Assembly: GCA_900143615.1 (NCBI GenBank)
Contig: FREU01000002.1
Location: 786,663 to 850,662, forward strand
DNA from: Rhodobacteraceae bacterium Alg231-30
GTDB taxonomy: Bacteria > Pseudomonadota > Alphaproteobacteria > Rhodobacterales > Rhodobacteraceae
DNA: 64,000 nt
Direction of reading: 5' to 3'
The position numbers and the translations under genes were made by a program. Under the pieces are notes generated by a model that saw only the letters and a list, made by a program, of their open reading frames with translations, made no database searches and was not told the origin of the DNA. Positions 28,585 to 37,631 of this stretch are shown in pieces; positions within the stretch are counted from its first letter, which is position 1, and each line of letters begins with the position of its first letter.

Positions 28585-29283
28585 ATGATGATACCTCAAC
28601 CCCCGACGATATTGCTGACCCGACCCGACGCGGATTCCGCGCGGTTTGCGCAATGCCTGCGGGAAGCCGGCATTCAGGCTGAAATCGTTATCTCGCCGCT
28701 CTTGGGAATTTCCTCGCTGGACGTTGCGCCTGATTTTGATGAGGTGCGCGGGGTCATTTTCACGTCGCGTAATGGCGTGGCGTCGGTGGCTGCGTGGAAT
28801 TTGCCTGCATGGTGTGTGGGGCAAGCCACGCGAGACAGCGCCGCGCATGCAGGGTGGCAAGCTATCAGCGGAGGTGGCGATGCCGAGGCTTTGTTGCAAA
28901 CCATTCTAGCCGATGCCCCTGCAGGTCCGTTGCTACATGTGCGGGGTGAACATGCGCGCGGAGATCTGGCCGCAAGATTGTCGGCGGCGGGTATCCCCAC
29001 AGACGAAGTGGTGAGCTATCGCCAAGAGGCAAAAGCGCTAAGTTCTGAGGCAAAAAGGCTTATTCAGGGGGACTTTCCGCTTATTCTTCCCATTTTTTCG
29101 CCGCGCACCGCACGTCACCTTTGCACTCTAGGACCCTTTGCGGCACCTTTGAAAGTGGTGGCGATGAGCGCTGCTGTGGCGCAGGCTTTGACGGAATTAG
29201 ACGTTCAAAACACTGTGATTGCGTCGCAACCAAACGCAGAAGCCATGATCGAAGCCATATCGGGACTGATCGACGCAGGCTAA
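28585..29283 (+). CDS. hemD: Uroporphyrinogen-III synthase
   Basis: Closes hydroxymethylbilane to uroporphyrinogen III in tetrapyrrole synthesis. 232 aa with the expected poorly conserved sequence but typical segments: LLTRPDADSARFAQ, GVIFTSRNGVASV, GDLAARLSAAGI and the C-terminal VVAMSAAVAQAL. The sequence is variable in this family, so the assignment rests also on synteny with hemY. It is followed by the Mic60-like gene at 76 bases. The usual neighbour hemC is not in the window. Confidence 0.88.
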   Translation: MMIPQPPTILLTRPDADSARFAQCLREAGIQAEIVISPLLGISSLDVAPDFDEVRGVIFTSRNGVASVAAWNLPAWCVGQATRDSAAHAGWQAISGGGDAEALLQTILADAPAGPLLHVRGEHARGDLAARLSAAGIPTDEVVSYRQEAKALSSEAKRLIQGDFPLILPIFSPRTARHLCTLGPFAAPLKVVAMSAAVAQALTELDVQNTVIASQPNAEAMIEAISGLIDAG

Positions 29284-29359
29284 CCCGTTGAGGAGTGAGG
29301 AGACCTCGCCTAGATTAAGAGTATTCGTTTTGTAATTTTTGGATTCGAAAGGGCAACTG

Positions 29360-30721
29360 GTGGCCAAATCCGATAAGACTAACAAGACCAAGAAATCTGA
29401 CGCGCCAAGCGACGAGCTACGCGACACAGAGACACCTCTCGTGGAGACGCCCAGCGAAGGCGATTCCAAAGAGGTCGACGCCAACGACGACGCGGTCGAA
29501 ATTGTGGAACCCGCAGCAGAAGAAGCACCAGAGCCGGAAGTTTTGGAGGCTGAAGCTGATGGCGGCACCGACAGTCCTTGGGAGCCTGAAGAAGAGAGAG
29601 CGCAAGAAGAACCTGCGGCGGAAGAGTATGTAGACATTTCGCAAGAGCCTCCCCAAGTTGAAGAAGACTCAATTGAACCTGAGACTGCCGCGCAAGAGAC
29701 AGTCGAACCAACTGTGTCTCACGCGTCCACGCCGGTTGAGGACAAGGCGCGAGGAGGATTTTTCCCGCTTGTTCTAGGGGGTGTGGTTGCGGCCGCGGTG
29801 GGCTTTGGGGGCGCGCTGTATTTTGGTGATGAACTGGGGCTTGGTGGAAACACCGATGAGGTGATTGCCGATTTGCAACGCCAGTTAAGTGCACAGAACG
29901 ATGCCCTTTCTTCACTGAAATCCAATCAGGAAAATATCGGGCAAACCGCCACTGCGGCGCAACAATCCGCAGCTGAGCTTGGGGGTTTGGGGGATGCGGT
30001 TGCAGCCCTTCAGGCGCAATCTTCGACGCTGGAAACTATGGTTGAGACATTTAACATCCGCCTGTCAGACATTGAAAAACGTCCACTGAACGAAGGGCTG
30101 TCGGCAGCCGCAATTGCGGCCTATGAGCGCGAGGTCAACGACCTCAAGGAGCTGGTCGCTGCGCAGAAAGCCGAAGCATCGGAGCTAAAAGACAGTGCTG
30201 ATATATCGGCAAAAACCGCATTGGCGCGCTCGGCTGTGACCCGGATCGTGGCGGCCTTGGACAGCGGCGCGCCTTATCGGGCCGCAATTGTCGATTTTGC
30301 CAGCGCCACAGGGCGGGGCGTCCCCGCTGTTCTGGAGGCAAATGCAGATAGCGGTGTGGTGACAATGACCGCACTGCAGGACGGTTTCCCGGATACAGCG
30401 CGCGCAGCCTTGGCAGCAGCGCGCGGGGCCAATGTTGACGCACCCTCTGACGAAAGCCTTGGCGGAAAGCTGGGCGATTTCTTCAAATCCCACCTTGGTG
30501 CGCGCTCGGTTGAACCCAAAGCGGGCACAGATACCGACGCTATTCTGAGCCGCGCCGAAGCTGCCTTGCGCGCAGGCAACCTTGCGGATTGTTTTGCTGA
30601 ACTGGATGGTTTGGCCGATGCCCCCGCACAAGCCTTGGCCGATTGGCGTGCCCAAGCTGATACACGCCTTGCCGCCACACGCGCCGCCGAAGACTTGGCG
30701 CAAAGCCTGAACTCGAACTGA
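29360..30721 (+). CDS. Mic60/mitofilin-like membrane protein of the heme operon
   Basis: 453 aa. A very acidic, Pro/Glu-rich N-terminal 120 residues is followed by one membrane segment (about 133-152, FFPLVLGGVVAAAVGF), a predicted coiled coil (about 165-290, heptad-rich, QLSAQNDALSSLKSNQENI), and a C-terminal helical domain resembling mitofilin (LSRAEAALRAGNLADCFAELDGL). Alphaproteobacterial homologues of the cristae-organising protein Mic60 sit in this position before hemY. GTG at 29360 after AAAGGG is preferred; TTG at 29339 is possible. It lies 10 bases before hemY. Confidence 0.82.
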   Translation: MAKSDKTNKTKKSDAPSDELRDTETPLVETPSEGDSKEVDANDDAVEIVEPAAEEAPEPEVLEAEADGGTDSPWEPEEERAQEEPAAEEYVDISQEPPQVEEDSIEPETAAQETVEPTVSHASTPVEDKARGGFFPLVLGGVVAAAVGFGGALYFGDELGLGGNTDEVIADLQRQLSAQNDALSSLKSNQENIGQTATAAQQSAAELGGLGDAVAALQAQSSTLETMVETFNIRLSDIEKRPLNEGLSAAAIAAYEREVNDLKELVAAQKAEASELKDSADISAKTALARSAVTRIVAALDSGAPYRAAIVDFASATGRGVPAVLEANADSGVVTMTALQDGFPDTARAALAAARGANVDAPSDESLGGKLGDFFKSHLGARSVEPKAGTDTDAILSRAEAALRAGNLADCFAELDGLADAPAQALADWRAQADTRLAATRAAEDLAQSLNSN

Positions 30722-30731
30722 AGGACCTCAC

Positions 30732-32249
30732 ATGCTCTGGTCGTTACTTAAAATTCTGGTGTTTGTCGCGATTATCGCCGGGCTGACCTATGGGTCAATC
30801 TACCTGTTGGAAAGCGACGGCGGTGTGATGGTCACCGTGGCAGGTGTGGAATATTCACTTGGACCGTTTCAGGCCGTTCTCGCGTTGATCGCACTGGTGG
30901 CGCTGGTTTGGATTGCGCTACGGCTTGCGGGCCTGATGGTGGCGGTGCTGAAGTTTCTGAACGGTGATGACACGGCAATCAGCCGCTATTTTGACCGCAA
31001 TCGCGAACAAAAAGGCTATCAGGCATTGGCGGATGGGTTGATGGCGCTTGCCTCAGGTGAAGGGCGGACCGCGATGGATAAAGCACGTCGCGCTGAGAAG
31101 TACCTCAAGCGCCCCGAACTGACCAATCTGATCACGGCCCAAGCCGCCGAGATGACGGGTGACAAGACCAAAGCCGAAACAGTCTACAAACAGCTGTTGC
31201 AGGACGAGCGCACGCGGTTTGTCGGTGTGCGCGGTCTGATGAAGCAAAAGCTTTCTGAAGGCAAAACCGAGGTGGCATTAAAGCTGGCCGAAACAGCCTT
31301 TGCGTTAAAGCCCCGCCATGAGGAAGTGCAAGATCTGCTGCTGCAGCTTCAGACCGAAACGAAAGACTGGGCGGGTGCGCGCGGTACCTTAAATGCCAAG
31401 CTCAAACATGGTGCGCTACCACGGGATGTGCACCGTCGCCGCGATGCTGTGCTGGCGCTGAGTGAGGCCAAAGATGTAGTTGATGAGGCCAATTCGATTG
31501 AGGCGCGCGAACGTGCCATCGAGGCCAACCGCCTATCGCCTGATTTGATCCCTGCGGCGGTGATGGCCGCGCATGGCTATATCGATCAAGAACGGCCCCG
31601 CAACGCAACGCGCTTGTTGAAAAAAGCATGGTCTGTGCAACCGCATCCTGACCTTGCCGCCGCTTATGCAGCGATTGCGCCCGATGAGACACCTGAGGCG
31701 CGCATCAAACGCTTTGCTGCGTTAATCAAAGGTCGTCCGGACCATTCCGAAGCCAAAATGCTGATGGCAGAATTGTACATTGCCGCCGAAGATTTTCCGC
31801 AGGCGCGCCGCGCTTTGGGGGATCTGCATGAGATGGACCCGACCCAGCGGTCGCTGACCATTATGGCGGCGATTGAACGTGGCGAGGGGGCCTCGGATGC
31901 GGTGGTCAAAGGGTTCCTGGCAAAGGCTCTGACCTCGCCGCGTGGGCCACAGTGGGTCTGTGACAACTGTCATGCCATCCACGCCGAATGGGCACCATCC
32001 TGTGAGAATTGCCACAGCTTTGATACGCTGAGTTGGACAGCACCACCGGAAGCCGCAACACGCAGCGGAACCGGTGCGGATATGCTGCCGTTGATCATCG
32101 GGGCGCTTGAGGATCACAGCCAGAGCGCGGTTGATGATGTGCAAGAGGCAGAAACCGTTCCAGGTGACGCCGATGCAGTTGTCGAGGGTGAACTGTCGGA
32201 CGGTGAGGAAGCAAAACCTGTAAGCTCAGAGGCAAAACCTGCGGCTTAG
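30732..32249 (+). CDS. HemY-like TPR membrane protein of heme synthesis
   Basis: 505 aa. Two membrane segments (about 6-26 and 43-62) belong to the HemY_N domain. TPR-like helical repeats follow (about 90-400; LADGLMALASGEGRTAMDKARRAEKYL, then LKLAETAFALKPRHEEVQDLLL). The role is thought to be in membrane organisation of heme synthesis; it is not the protoporphyrinogen oxidase also called HemY. The C-terminus carries a CxxC...CxxC zinc-ribbon-like element (WVCDNCHAIHAEWAPSCENC) and an acidic tail. It follows the Mic60-like gene by 10 bases and ends at a terminator. Confidence 0.87.
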   Translation: MLWSLLKILVFVAIIAGLTYGSIYLLESDGGVMVTVAGVEYSLGPFQAVLALIALVALVWIALRLAGLMVAVLKFLNGDDTAISRYFDRNREQKGYQALADGLMALASGEGRTAMDKARRAEKYLKRPELTNLITAQAAEMTGDKTKAETVYKQLLQDERTRFVGVRGLMKQKLSEGKTEVALKLAETAFALKPRHEEVQDLLLQLQTETKDWAGARGTLNAKLKHGALPRDVHRRRDAVLALSEAKDVVDEANSIEARERAIEANRLSPDLIPAAVMAAHGYIDQERPRNATRLLKKAWSVQPHPDLAAAYAAIAPDETPEARIKRFAALIKGRPDHSEAKMLMAELYIAAEDFPQARRALGDLHEMDPTQRSLTIMAAIERGEGASDAVVKGFLAKALTSPRGPQWVCDNCHAIHAEWAPSCENCHSFDTLSWTAPPEAATRSGTGADMLPLIIGALEDHSQSAVDDVQEAETVPGDADAVVEGELSDGEEAKPVSSEAKPAA

Positions 32250-32270
32250 ACCGATCTCTCAGAACCTTTG

Positions 32271-32308
32271 AAAACACCCATCTGTCAAAGTGCAGGTGGG
32301 TGTTTTTT
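32271..32308 (+). terminator. Rho-independent terminator after the heme operon
   Basis: AACACCCATCTG / CAGGTGGGTGTT pairs over twelve positions with one wobble around a short loop, followed by a run of T. It begins 24 bases after the hemY stop. Confidence 0.88.
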
Positions 32309-32328
32309 ATCGCGTGGTGATAGAAAAT

Positions 32329-33261
32329 TTAGTGGCGCACTGTGGTGACCCGCCCCCCAGTGAACTCGGCCAAACCGGCCAAACGGCGCGAAATCGTGTC
32401 ATAAAGCTTGCGCACTTTGCGTTTCTTGATCTTGGGGCGCGACGAAATCATCGAGTAACTGACTTCGTGAATGGTGTCATCAAACAGCGGCACAAGATCA
32501 CCTCTGCGCAGCTCGTCTGCGCAAAGCAACTCATCCGCAATCAAGGCGCCTTCGCCCATGACCGCAGCCCGCGTGGTCATCGAGAAATCATCGTAATACG
32601 TGTTGGCGCAGCTCGACGAATTTGCGTCTGCATATTTGTTTAACCACAAGGTCCACGAGCCACGATCATCGCCGTGCAACAGCGGCATTTCTAAAATGTC
32701 TGCAGGTTTCTTGATGTCGGGATGGCGCTTAAGCAGTTCGGGGCTACAGGCGGGAAATCCGTGTACTTCGACCAAAGCTTTGGTTTTGACGTCTTTCCAG
32801 TCTGGCGGGAATGAGAAATGGATGACGATATCTACGTCATCGGGGAAGTGCCGTGGCAGGCTGCGTGTTGTGACAATGTCGATGATGGTGTCGCCCGCAG
32901 CTTTGCGCAGCGCCGGCATATGTTCGATCAGGCATTTGTTGAAAAACGCCGGTTCGCATTGAATGACCAAGTTTTTCTGATCTTCCTCGGCAGACAACTC
33001 TCCCGTGGTCTCTTCGATCATGGCCAGCGCCTTGGAGTAGCCGCCCAATAATTTCTCGCCAGTTGGGTTCAAAGTCAAACGGCCACCTTCGCGGGAAAAC
33101 AATTCGATTTGAAACCACTCTTCCAGCCGCTTGACCTGTTGGCTGAGCGCGCTGTGAGAGACGTTCAGCTCACTGGCTGCGTCTCCAAGGTGTTCGTGCC
33201 GCGCCACCGCCTCAAAAGACCGGATGGCATTCAACGGGGGGAGATTTCTACGTGTATGCAT
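32329..33261 (-). CDS. LysR-type regulator, GcvA-like
   Basis: 310 aa. The N-terminal winged helix-turn-helix (NLPPLNAIRSFEAVARHEHLGDAASELNVSHSALSQQVKRLE) is typical of GcvA-like LysR proteins, and a periplasmic-binding-protein-type ligand domain follows. It is the last gene of the minus-strand block that encodes the agmatine-type enzymes and probably regulates them; LysR proteins usually need a small effector, here possibly agmatine or putrescine (inference). ATG at 33261. It is convergent with hemY. Confidence 0.9.
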   Translation of the reverse strand: MHTRRNLPPLNAIRSFEAVARHEHLGDAASELNVSHSALSQQVKRLEEWFQIELFSREGGRLTLNPTGEKLLGGYSKALAMIEETTGELSAEEDQKNLVIQCEPAFFNKCLIEHMPALRKAAGDTIIDIVTTRSLPRHFPDDVDIVIHFSFPPDWKDVKTKALVEVHGFPACSPELLKRHPDIKKPADILEMPLLHGDDRGSWTLWLNKYADANSSSCANTYYDDFSMTTRAAVMGEGALIADELLCADELRRGDLVPLFDDTIHEVSYSMISSRPKIKKRKVRKLYDTISRRLAGLAEFTGGRVTTVRH

Positions 33262-33369
33262 ACTCTACCATTTGTGAAACATTGAGACCAAGAGACTCGG
33301 TAAAACAACACTGAGAGCCAAGAGCAGCCTGCTTGGGGCAAATCCATATCGTGACACGGAACATTATGA

Positions 33370-34773
33370 CTAGGCCCCCTCCACCGAAACGATTTTAGTT
33401 GGCGCAGGAGGTTTGGTTTTCCCTCTGATACTAAATTCAACCAATCCGATAGCTGCCATGATTCCGATCAAAATGGGGGCGGATTCGACCAGGTCGACGT
33501 CTCCGGTACTAAGGCCGGGAAAGACAAATACGACACATGAGATTGTCAGAACGAGCCCTTGGCTGAGGACCACAATCCATGCGCCAACCATGCCACCGGG
33601 CACTTTAAAGGGGCGCGGTGCGTCGGGACGCAGCAGGCGCAGTTTGATAAAGGACGCCAGAAGGAAGAAATAGGTCATGAACAGCAGGAAGCTGGAGAAG
33701 GCAAAGAGGTTCCAGAACAGATCGTCAGCGGAGTTGGAGACCAATCCGTAGATAAACAGGGCTGCGGTGGCTGTTAGCCCTGTCATGACATTGGCTCCAA
33801 CCGGACTGCCCACAGCATTTGTACGGCCGAAAACCTCAGGGAGCTCGCCGTCGTGGGCGCCTTCGGCAGCTGCACGGGAGGAAGCCATCATCCAAGGTAC
33901 GATGGTTGCGAACAAGGCGATCACAGCCACAGCCGACAGCAACAGAGACAGCGTGCCACCGAGACCCGTGGTGCCAAAGAGCACGCCAAACGTCTGGGTA
34001 ATTCCGCCAACAAGGCTTAGTTCTTCGGGCGGAATGGCAATCATTTTGCCCGCTATGGCAAAGGAATAGAGCGCGATGATCAGGATCAACGCCATCAACA
34101 GGCCCAAAGGCAAGTTGCGCCCCGGATTGCGCAGTGCGCCACCCAGACAGGCCACGGTTTCAGCACCGACAATCAAATAGACCAGCGTGGGCGCATAGAG
34201 AAATCCGGCGTCAAATCGCGGACGCATGGTTTCCAAATTCAAGGTTGTGGCCGAACCGTAGTTGATGGCGTGATAGAGACCGCCACCGATCAGTGCCAGC
34301 AGCACACCAACCTTGGCGATGCCGCCCACGACAGCCACGGCGCTGCCCAGATCGGTGGACGCGTTGGCAATCAAAACGGTCGCCCAAACAAGGACAATGG
34401 CGACCATACACATGATCCAAACCGGCATATCAGGCCAGACAAGTTCGGAAAGAATGCCAGCGGCGATCAGATAGACAGCGGGGATCCAGAAGGGGACGTT
34501 GATCCAGTAATACCATCCCACGCGAGCCGCTTGTTTGGGCCCCAGGGCCGTCCGTGCCCAGTCATACACAGCGCCATCGGAGGGAAAGGAGCTTCCCAAC
34601 TCGGAAATCATGAGCAGATTGGGAATAAGAAACAGGAGGATGATGACCAGCCACCATCCAAAAACCGAGGGGCCAATTGAGGCTGTTGCGGACAGCCCAT
34701 CAAATCCGACCATACTGGCAATTACAAAAAATATGACACCAAAGAGACCTATGCCTTTGCCAGATTTACTCAT
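33370..34773 (-). CDS. APC-family amino acid or polyamine permease
   Basis: 467 aa integral membrane transporter with about twelve hydrophobic segments. The first, LFGVIFFVIASMVGFDGL, and the second, WWLVIILLFLIPNLLMISELGS, have the APC pattern; the loop SSFPSDGAVYDWARTALG matches glutamate/GABA- or agmatine/putrescine-type antiporters. ATG at 34773 follows GGAGA; GTG at 34788 is possible. It lies between agmatine deiminase and the regulator and resembles the permease at 36222. A substrate of agmatine, putrescine or a related amino compound is inferred from position only. Confidence 0.85.
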   Translation of the reverse strand: MSKSGKGIGLFGVIFFVIASMVGFDGLSATASIGPSVFGWWLVIILLFLIPNLLMISELGSSFPSDGAVYDWARTALGPKQAARVGWYYWINVPFWIPAVYLIAAGILSELVWPDMPVWIMCMVAIVLVWATVLIANASTDLGSAVAVVGGIAKVGVLLALIGGGLYHAINYGSATTLNLETMRPRFDAGFLYAPTLVYLIVGAETVACLGGALRNPGRNLPLGLLMALILIIALYSFAIAGKMIAIPPEELSLVGGITQTFGVLFGTTGLGGTLSLLLSAVAVIALFATIVPWMMASSRAAAEGAHDGELPEVFGRTNAVGSPVGANVMTGLTATAALFIYGLVSNSADDLFWNLFAFSSFLLFMTYFFLLASFIKLRLLRPDAPRPFKVPGGMVGAWIVVLSQGLVLTISCVVFVFPGLSTGDVDLVESAPILIGIMAAIGLVEFSIRGKTKPPAPTKIVSVEGA

Positions 34774-34948
34774 AGCGACGATCTCCACTGAATTTCTGCA
34801 ACGCTTGCGCAGAAATGCGTGAAAGTCTGATGAGTCGAATGTGTTGGGGCAAAAGTGACTTGTGTCAGCCCCGATGCAGTTCGTCTAAGTGGATCGGACA
34901 ACATGAACATCTCCATCAGCAGCTATGTATGTGTTAGCAAAGCTTCAA

Positions 34949-34976
34949 GGCGTGCCGGATTGGATTCCAGCACGCC
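34949..34976 (-). other. Hairpin after agmatine deiminase gene
   Basis: GGCGTGC (34949-34955) and GCACGCC (34970-34976) form a 7-bp stem with three further pairs inside after one mismatch. It starts 15 bases after the aguA stop in the minus direction, and no U-run follows, so an mRNA end-protecting or processing element is more likely than a terminator. Confidence 0.45.
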
Positions 34977-34991
34977 CAATGTCGCAGGGGC

Positions 34992-36083
34992 CTAGACGGC
35001 AGGAACCTGCTGAGTAATGCAGTGAACGTTGCCACCACCGAGCAAAATTTCACGCGCCGGAACGCCGACAATTTCATAATCAGGGAAGGCGGTCTCAAGC
35101 ACCTTGCGGGCTTCGCCATCCCATTTTTCGTCGAGCAACGGCAGAATGATGCGACCGTTGGTGATCAGGAAGTTGGCGTAAGAGCCTGCCATCCGCTCAC
35201 CTTCTTCACGCTCCATGCCTTCGGACATATCGATGCCTGCGGCTTCCTCGGCTGTGAAATACAGAGGACCAGGGATGTGCATCTTGTGGATCTTCAACTT
35301 GCGGCCTTTGGCGTCGGTCGCATTGCTGAGGAACTCATAGGCACGCTGGGAAATCTCGTACTGGGGATCTTCTTTGTCTTCGGTCCAGCTCAGGATCACT
35401 TCGCCTGGACGTACGATGTGGATCAGATTGTCGATATGACCGTTTGTTTCGTCGTTATAGAGCCCATCAGGCAACCAGAGGACTTTCTCAACACCAAGAT
35501 GATCCTTGAGCGCTTGCTCGATCTCATCTTTGGTCATGTCGGGATTTCGCGAGGGGTGCAGCAAGCATTCCTCGTTGGTGTAAAGCGTACCATCGCCATC
35601 GGTGTGGATCGAGCCACCTTCGAGGATAAACCCGGCTTTGTAGCTGTCTTCGCGATAGGAGTCACAGATCTTGCCTGCCACTTCGTTGTCGCGGTTCCAA
35701 GGAGAATACAGACCGTCGACCAAGCCCCCCCAGGCGTTGAATTCCCACTGAACACCACGGCGTTCACCTTTGTTGTTTACAACGTACGTCGGGCCGATAT
35801 CGCGCATCCAACTGTCGTCTGTGGACATTTCCATAACACGGATATTCTCCGGCAGACGGCCACGGGCGTTGTCGTACTGAGCGGCTGACACGGTCATGGT
35901 GACCGGGGTCACTTCTGCAATGGCTTTGGCGACGTCAACAAAGCACTCTTGAGCGGGCTTACCGCCCAGACGCCAGTTGTCGTTACGCTCGGGCCAGGCC
36001 ATCCAGATTTCATCGTGGCGCTCATGCTCACCTGGCATATGGAAGCCATCTTGAATCGGGGTTGTTTGGAGAACGGTACTCAT
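34992..36083 (-). CDS. aguA: Agmatine deiminase
   Basis: Converts agmatine to N-carbamoylputrescine and ammonia; guanidine-modifying (pentein) fold, cytosolic. 363 aa, normal length. Active-site segments are all present: DDSWMRDIGPT, EGGSIHTDGDGT, NDETNGHIDN and the nucleophile C355 in GGGNVHCITQQ. ATG at 36083 begins MSTVLQTTP. It is flanked by two APC permeases and, upstream, a carbamoyltransferase that should use its product. This makes up most of an agmatine-degrading pathway; carbamate kinase is not seen in the window. Confidence 0.95.
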   Translation of the reverse strand: MSTVLQTTPIQDGFHMPGEHERHDEIWMAWPERNDNWRLGGKPAQECFVDVAKAIAEVTPVTMTVSAAQYDNARGRLPENIRVMEMSTDDSWMRDIGPTYVVNNKGERRGVQWEFNAWGGLVDGLYSPWNRDNEVAGKICDSYREDSYKAGFILEGGSIHTDGDGTLYTNEECLLHPSRNPDMTKDEIEQALKDHLGVEKVLWLPDGLYNDETNGHIDNLIHIVRPGEVILSWTEDKEDPQYEISQRAYEFLSNATDAKGRKLKIHKMHIPGPLYFTAEEAAGIDMSEGMEREEGERMAGSYANFLITNGRIILPLLDEKWDGEARKVLETAFPDYEIVGVPAREILLGGGNVHCITQQVPAV

Positions 36084-36132
36084 TTTCGCAATCCTTAGCT
36101 TTACGCTTTCACGGTTTTATGTGGGGAGGAAC

Positions 36133-36161
36133 CCGACCACCGACAATTGATCGGTGGTCGG
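36133..36161 (-). other. Perfect 11-bp hairpin between permease and agmatine deiminase genes
   Basis: CCGACCACCGA (36133-36143) and TCGGTGGTCGG (36151-36161) pair perfectly with a 7-base loop. In the minus-strand transcript it lies 61 bases after the permease stop and 50 before the aguA start. No U-run follows, so it probably does not end transcription; segmental mRNA stability is a possible role. Confidence 0.6.
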
Positions 36162-36221
36162 CAGAGCTTGTATTGGCGACTATTCGCCAAACTTTGGCGG
36201 ATAGTCTTTGCCTTGGACCGA

Positions 36222-37631
36222 CTAGCGCTCCATCTTGGCCATACGTTTCTCAGCACCATTCAAGAGGTACTCACCGATGCCGATGGTGATCAGAACACCC
36301 AGAGCGACAGGGATGGTGTAGCCCCACTCGATCACACCCGAGAAGATGTCGGGGAAGATGAAGAGCAGAACGGCCTGACCGATGAACACCAGAGAGATCA
36401 GCGACATCGCCCACTGAACGCCCATGCCACCTTTGATCTTGAAGGGGCGCGGGGTGTCAGCATCCGCGTAACGCAGCTTGAGGTGTGCCGGGAACATGAA
36501 CAGGTACGGCAGCAGGAAGATGCAGCTTGAGAAGGCAAACACAGTCCAGAACAGCTCGTCGCCGGTTGCGGATCCCATCACAGTCAGCACGAGGCCATAG
36601 ATCACGATCACAGCAACCGAGATAACACCGGTGATGTTGTTGGCACCAACAGGTGTGCCGTGTACCGGGTGCTCTTGGGCAACCATTTCGGGCAGCTCGC
36701 CGGTTTGAGCCGCTTCCATTGCGGCGCGTGATGCACCCATGGTCCATGTCACCATGTTGGCGACAAATGTGAACAGAGCCAGACAGCCGACAGCATATAC
36801 CATGAAAGTTCCCGCAGCGCTGTCACCAAACAGTGTTTTCAGGGTTTCGATGATACCAGCCACAAGACCAACCTGCTCTACGGGCAGAGCCAGAAGAATG
36901 CCGATTGTGCCGAAGATATAGAGGCCGGTCACGATACCTGCAGACAGGAACACCGACAAAGGAAGGTCGCGTTTGGGGTTTTTGATTTCCTTGCCCATGG
37001 TGGCGATCAGCTCAAACCCAAGCAGGTTGAAGACAATCACCGGCAAGAAGCCCAGCGCGCTGTCAAAGGACGGCGTCATGGTTTCCCATGTGAACTCGTT
37101 GGCGATGCCGTTTTTGGCGGCATAGATTGCGCCACCGATGCCGAGAACACCAATCACGATGATCTTGGCGGCAGCGCCGAGGTTCACAACCCACACACCT
37201 GCATCCACCGAGATGTTACAGATATAGACGGTCAGCCAGGTCAGCGCGATGCAGATCAGGATCTGCCACCAGATACCAAGATCCGGCATGAACATTTCGG
37301 CAAACATACCCGCAAACATGATGTAGACCGCAGGCATCCACAGGGCGACGTTAATCCAGTAGAACCAGGTGGTGCGCACCGCCCATCGGGTGCCAAACGC
37401 GCGTTTGACCCAGTCGTAGATCCCACCTTCGCCGGGATAGGCTGTGCCCAGCTCAATGGAGATCAAGCCATAGGGAATTACAAAAAGAACTAGGGTGATG
37501 AGCCACCAAGTGATGGCGGACGGCCCAAGCATGGCTGAGGCTGTCAGGGTATCAATGACCAACACGGCACAAACGCTAAAGAGCGTCAGGCTCATGAGGC
37601 CCATTTTCCCTCCGGTATTTTCTTCTGTCAT
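36222..37631 (-). CDS. APC-family permease, probably agmatine/putrescine exchanger
   Basis: 469 aa with about twelve membrane segments, APC superfamily. The helix-1 region LTASAMLGPSAITWWLI and the GEGGIYDWVKRAFG loop resemble the neighbouring permease at 33370 and known agmatine:putrescine or glutamate:GABA antiporters. ATG at 37631 begins the conserved part; an in-frame extension to 37691 is unlikely because it lacks a site. The gene sits between the carbamoyltransferase and aguA, so exchanging external agmatine for putrescine would fit, though this is an inference from neighbours. Confidence 0.86.
   Translation of the reverse strand: MTEENTGGKMGLMSLTLFSVCAVLVIDTLTASAMLGPSAITWWLITLVLFVIPYGLISIELGTAYPGEGGIYDWVKRAFGTRWAVRTTWFYWINVALWMPAVYIMFAGMFAEMFMPDLGIWWQILICIALTWLTVYICNISVDAGVWVVNLGAAAKIIVIGVLGIGGAIYAAKNGIANEFTWETMTPSFDSALGFLPVIVFNLLGFELIATMGKEIKNPKRDLPLSVFLSAGIVTGLYIFGTIGILLALPVEQVGLVAGIIETLKTLFGDSAAGTFMVYAVGCLALFTFVANMVTWTMGASRAAMEAAQTGELPEMVAQEHPVHGTPVGANNITGVISVAVIVIYGLVLTVMGSATGDELFWTVFAFSSCIFLLPYLFMFPAHLKLRYADADTPRPFKIKGGMGVQWAMSLISLVFIGQAVLLFIFPDIFSGVIEWGYTIPVALGVLITIGIGEYLLNGAEKRMAKMER

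Noticed and set aside
35022..35888. Open frame of 288 codons on the plus strand opposite agmatine deiminase
   Set aside because: Antisense shadow of aguA without recognisable motifs.
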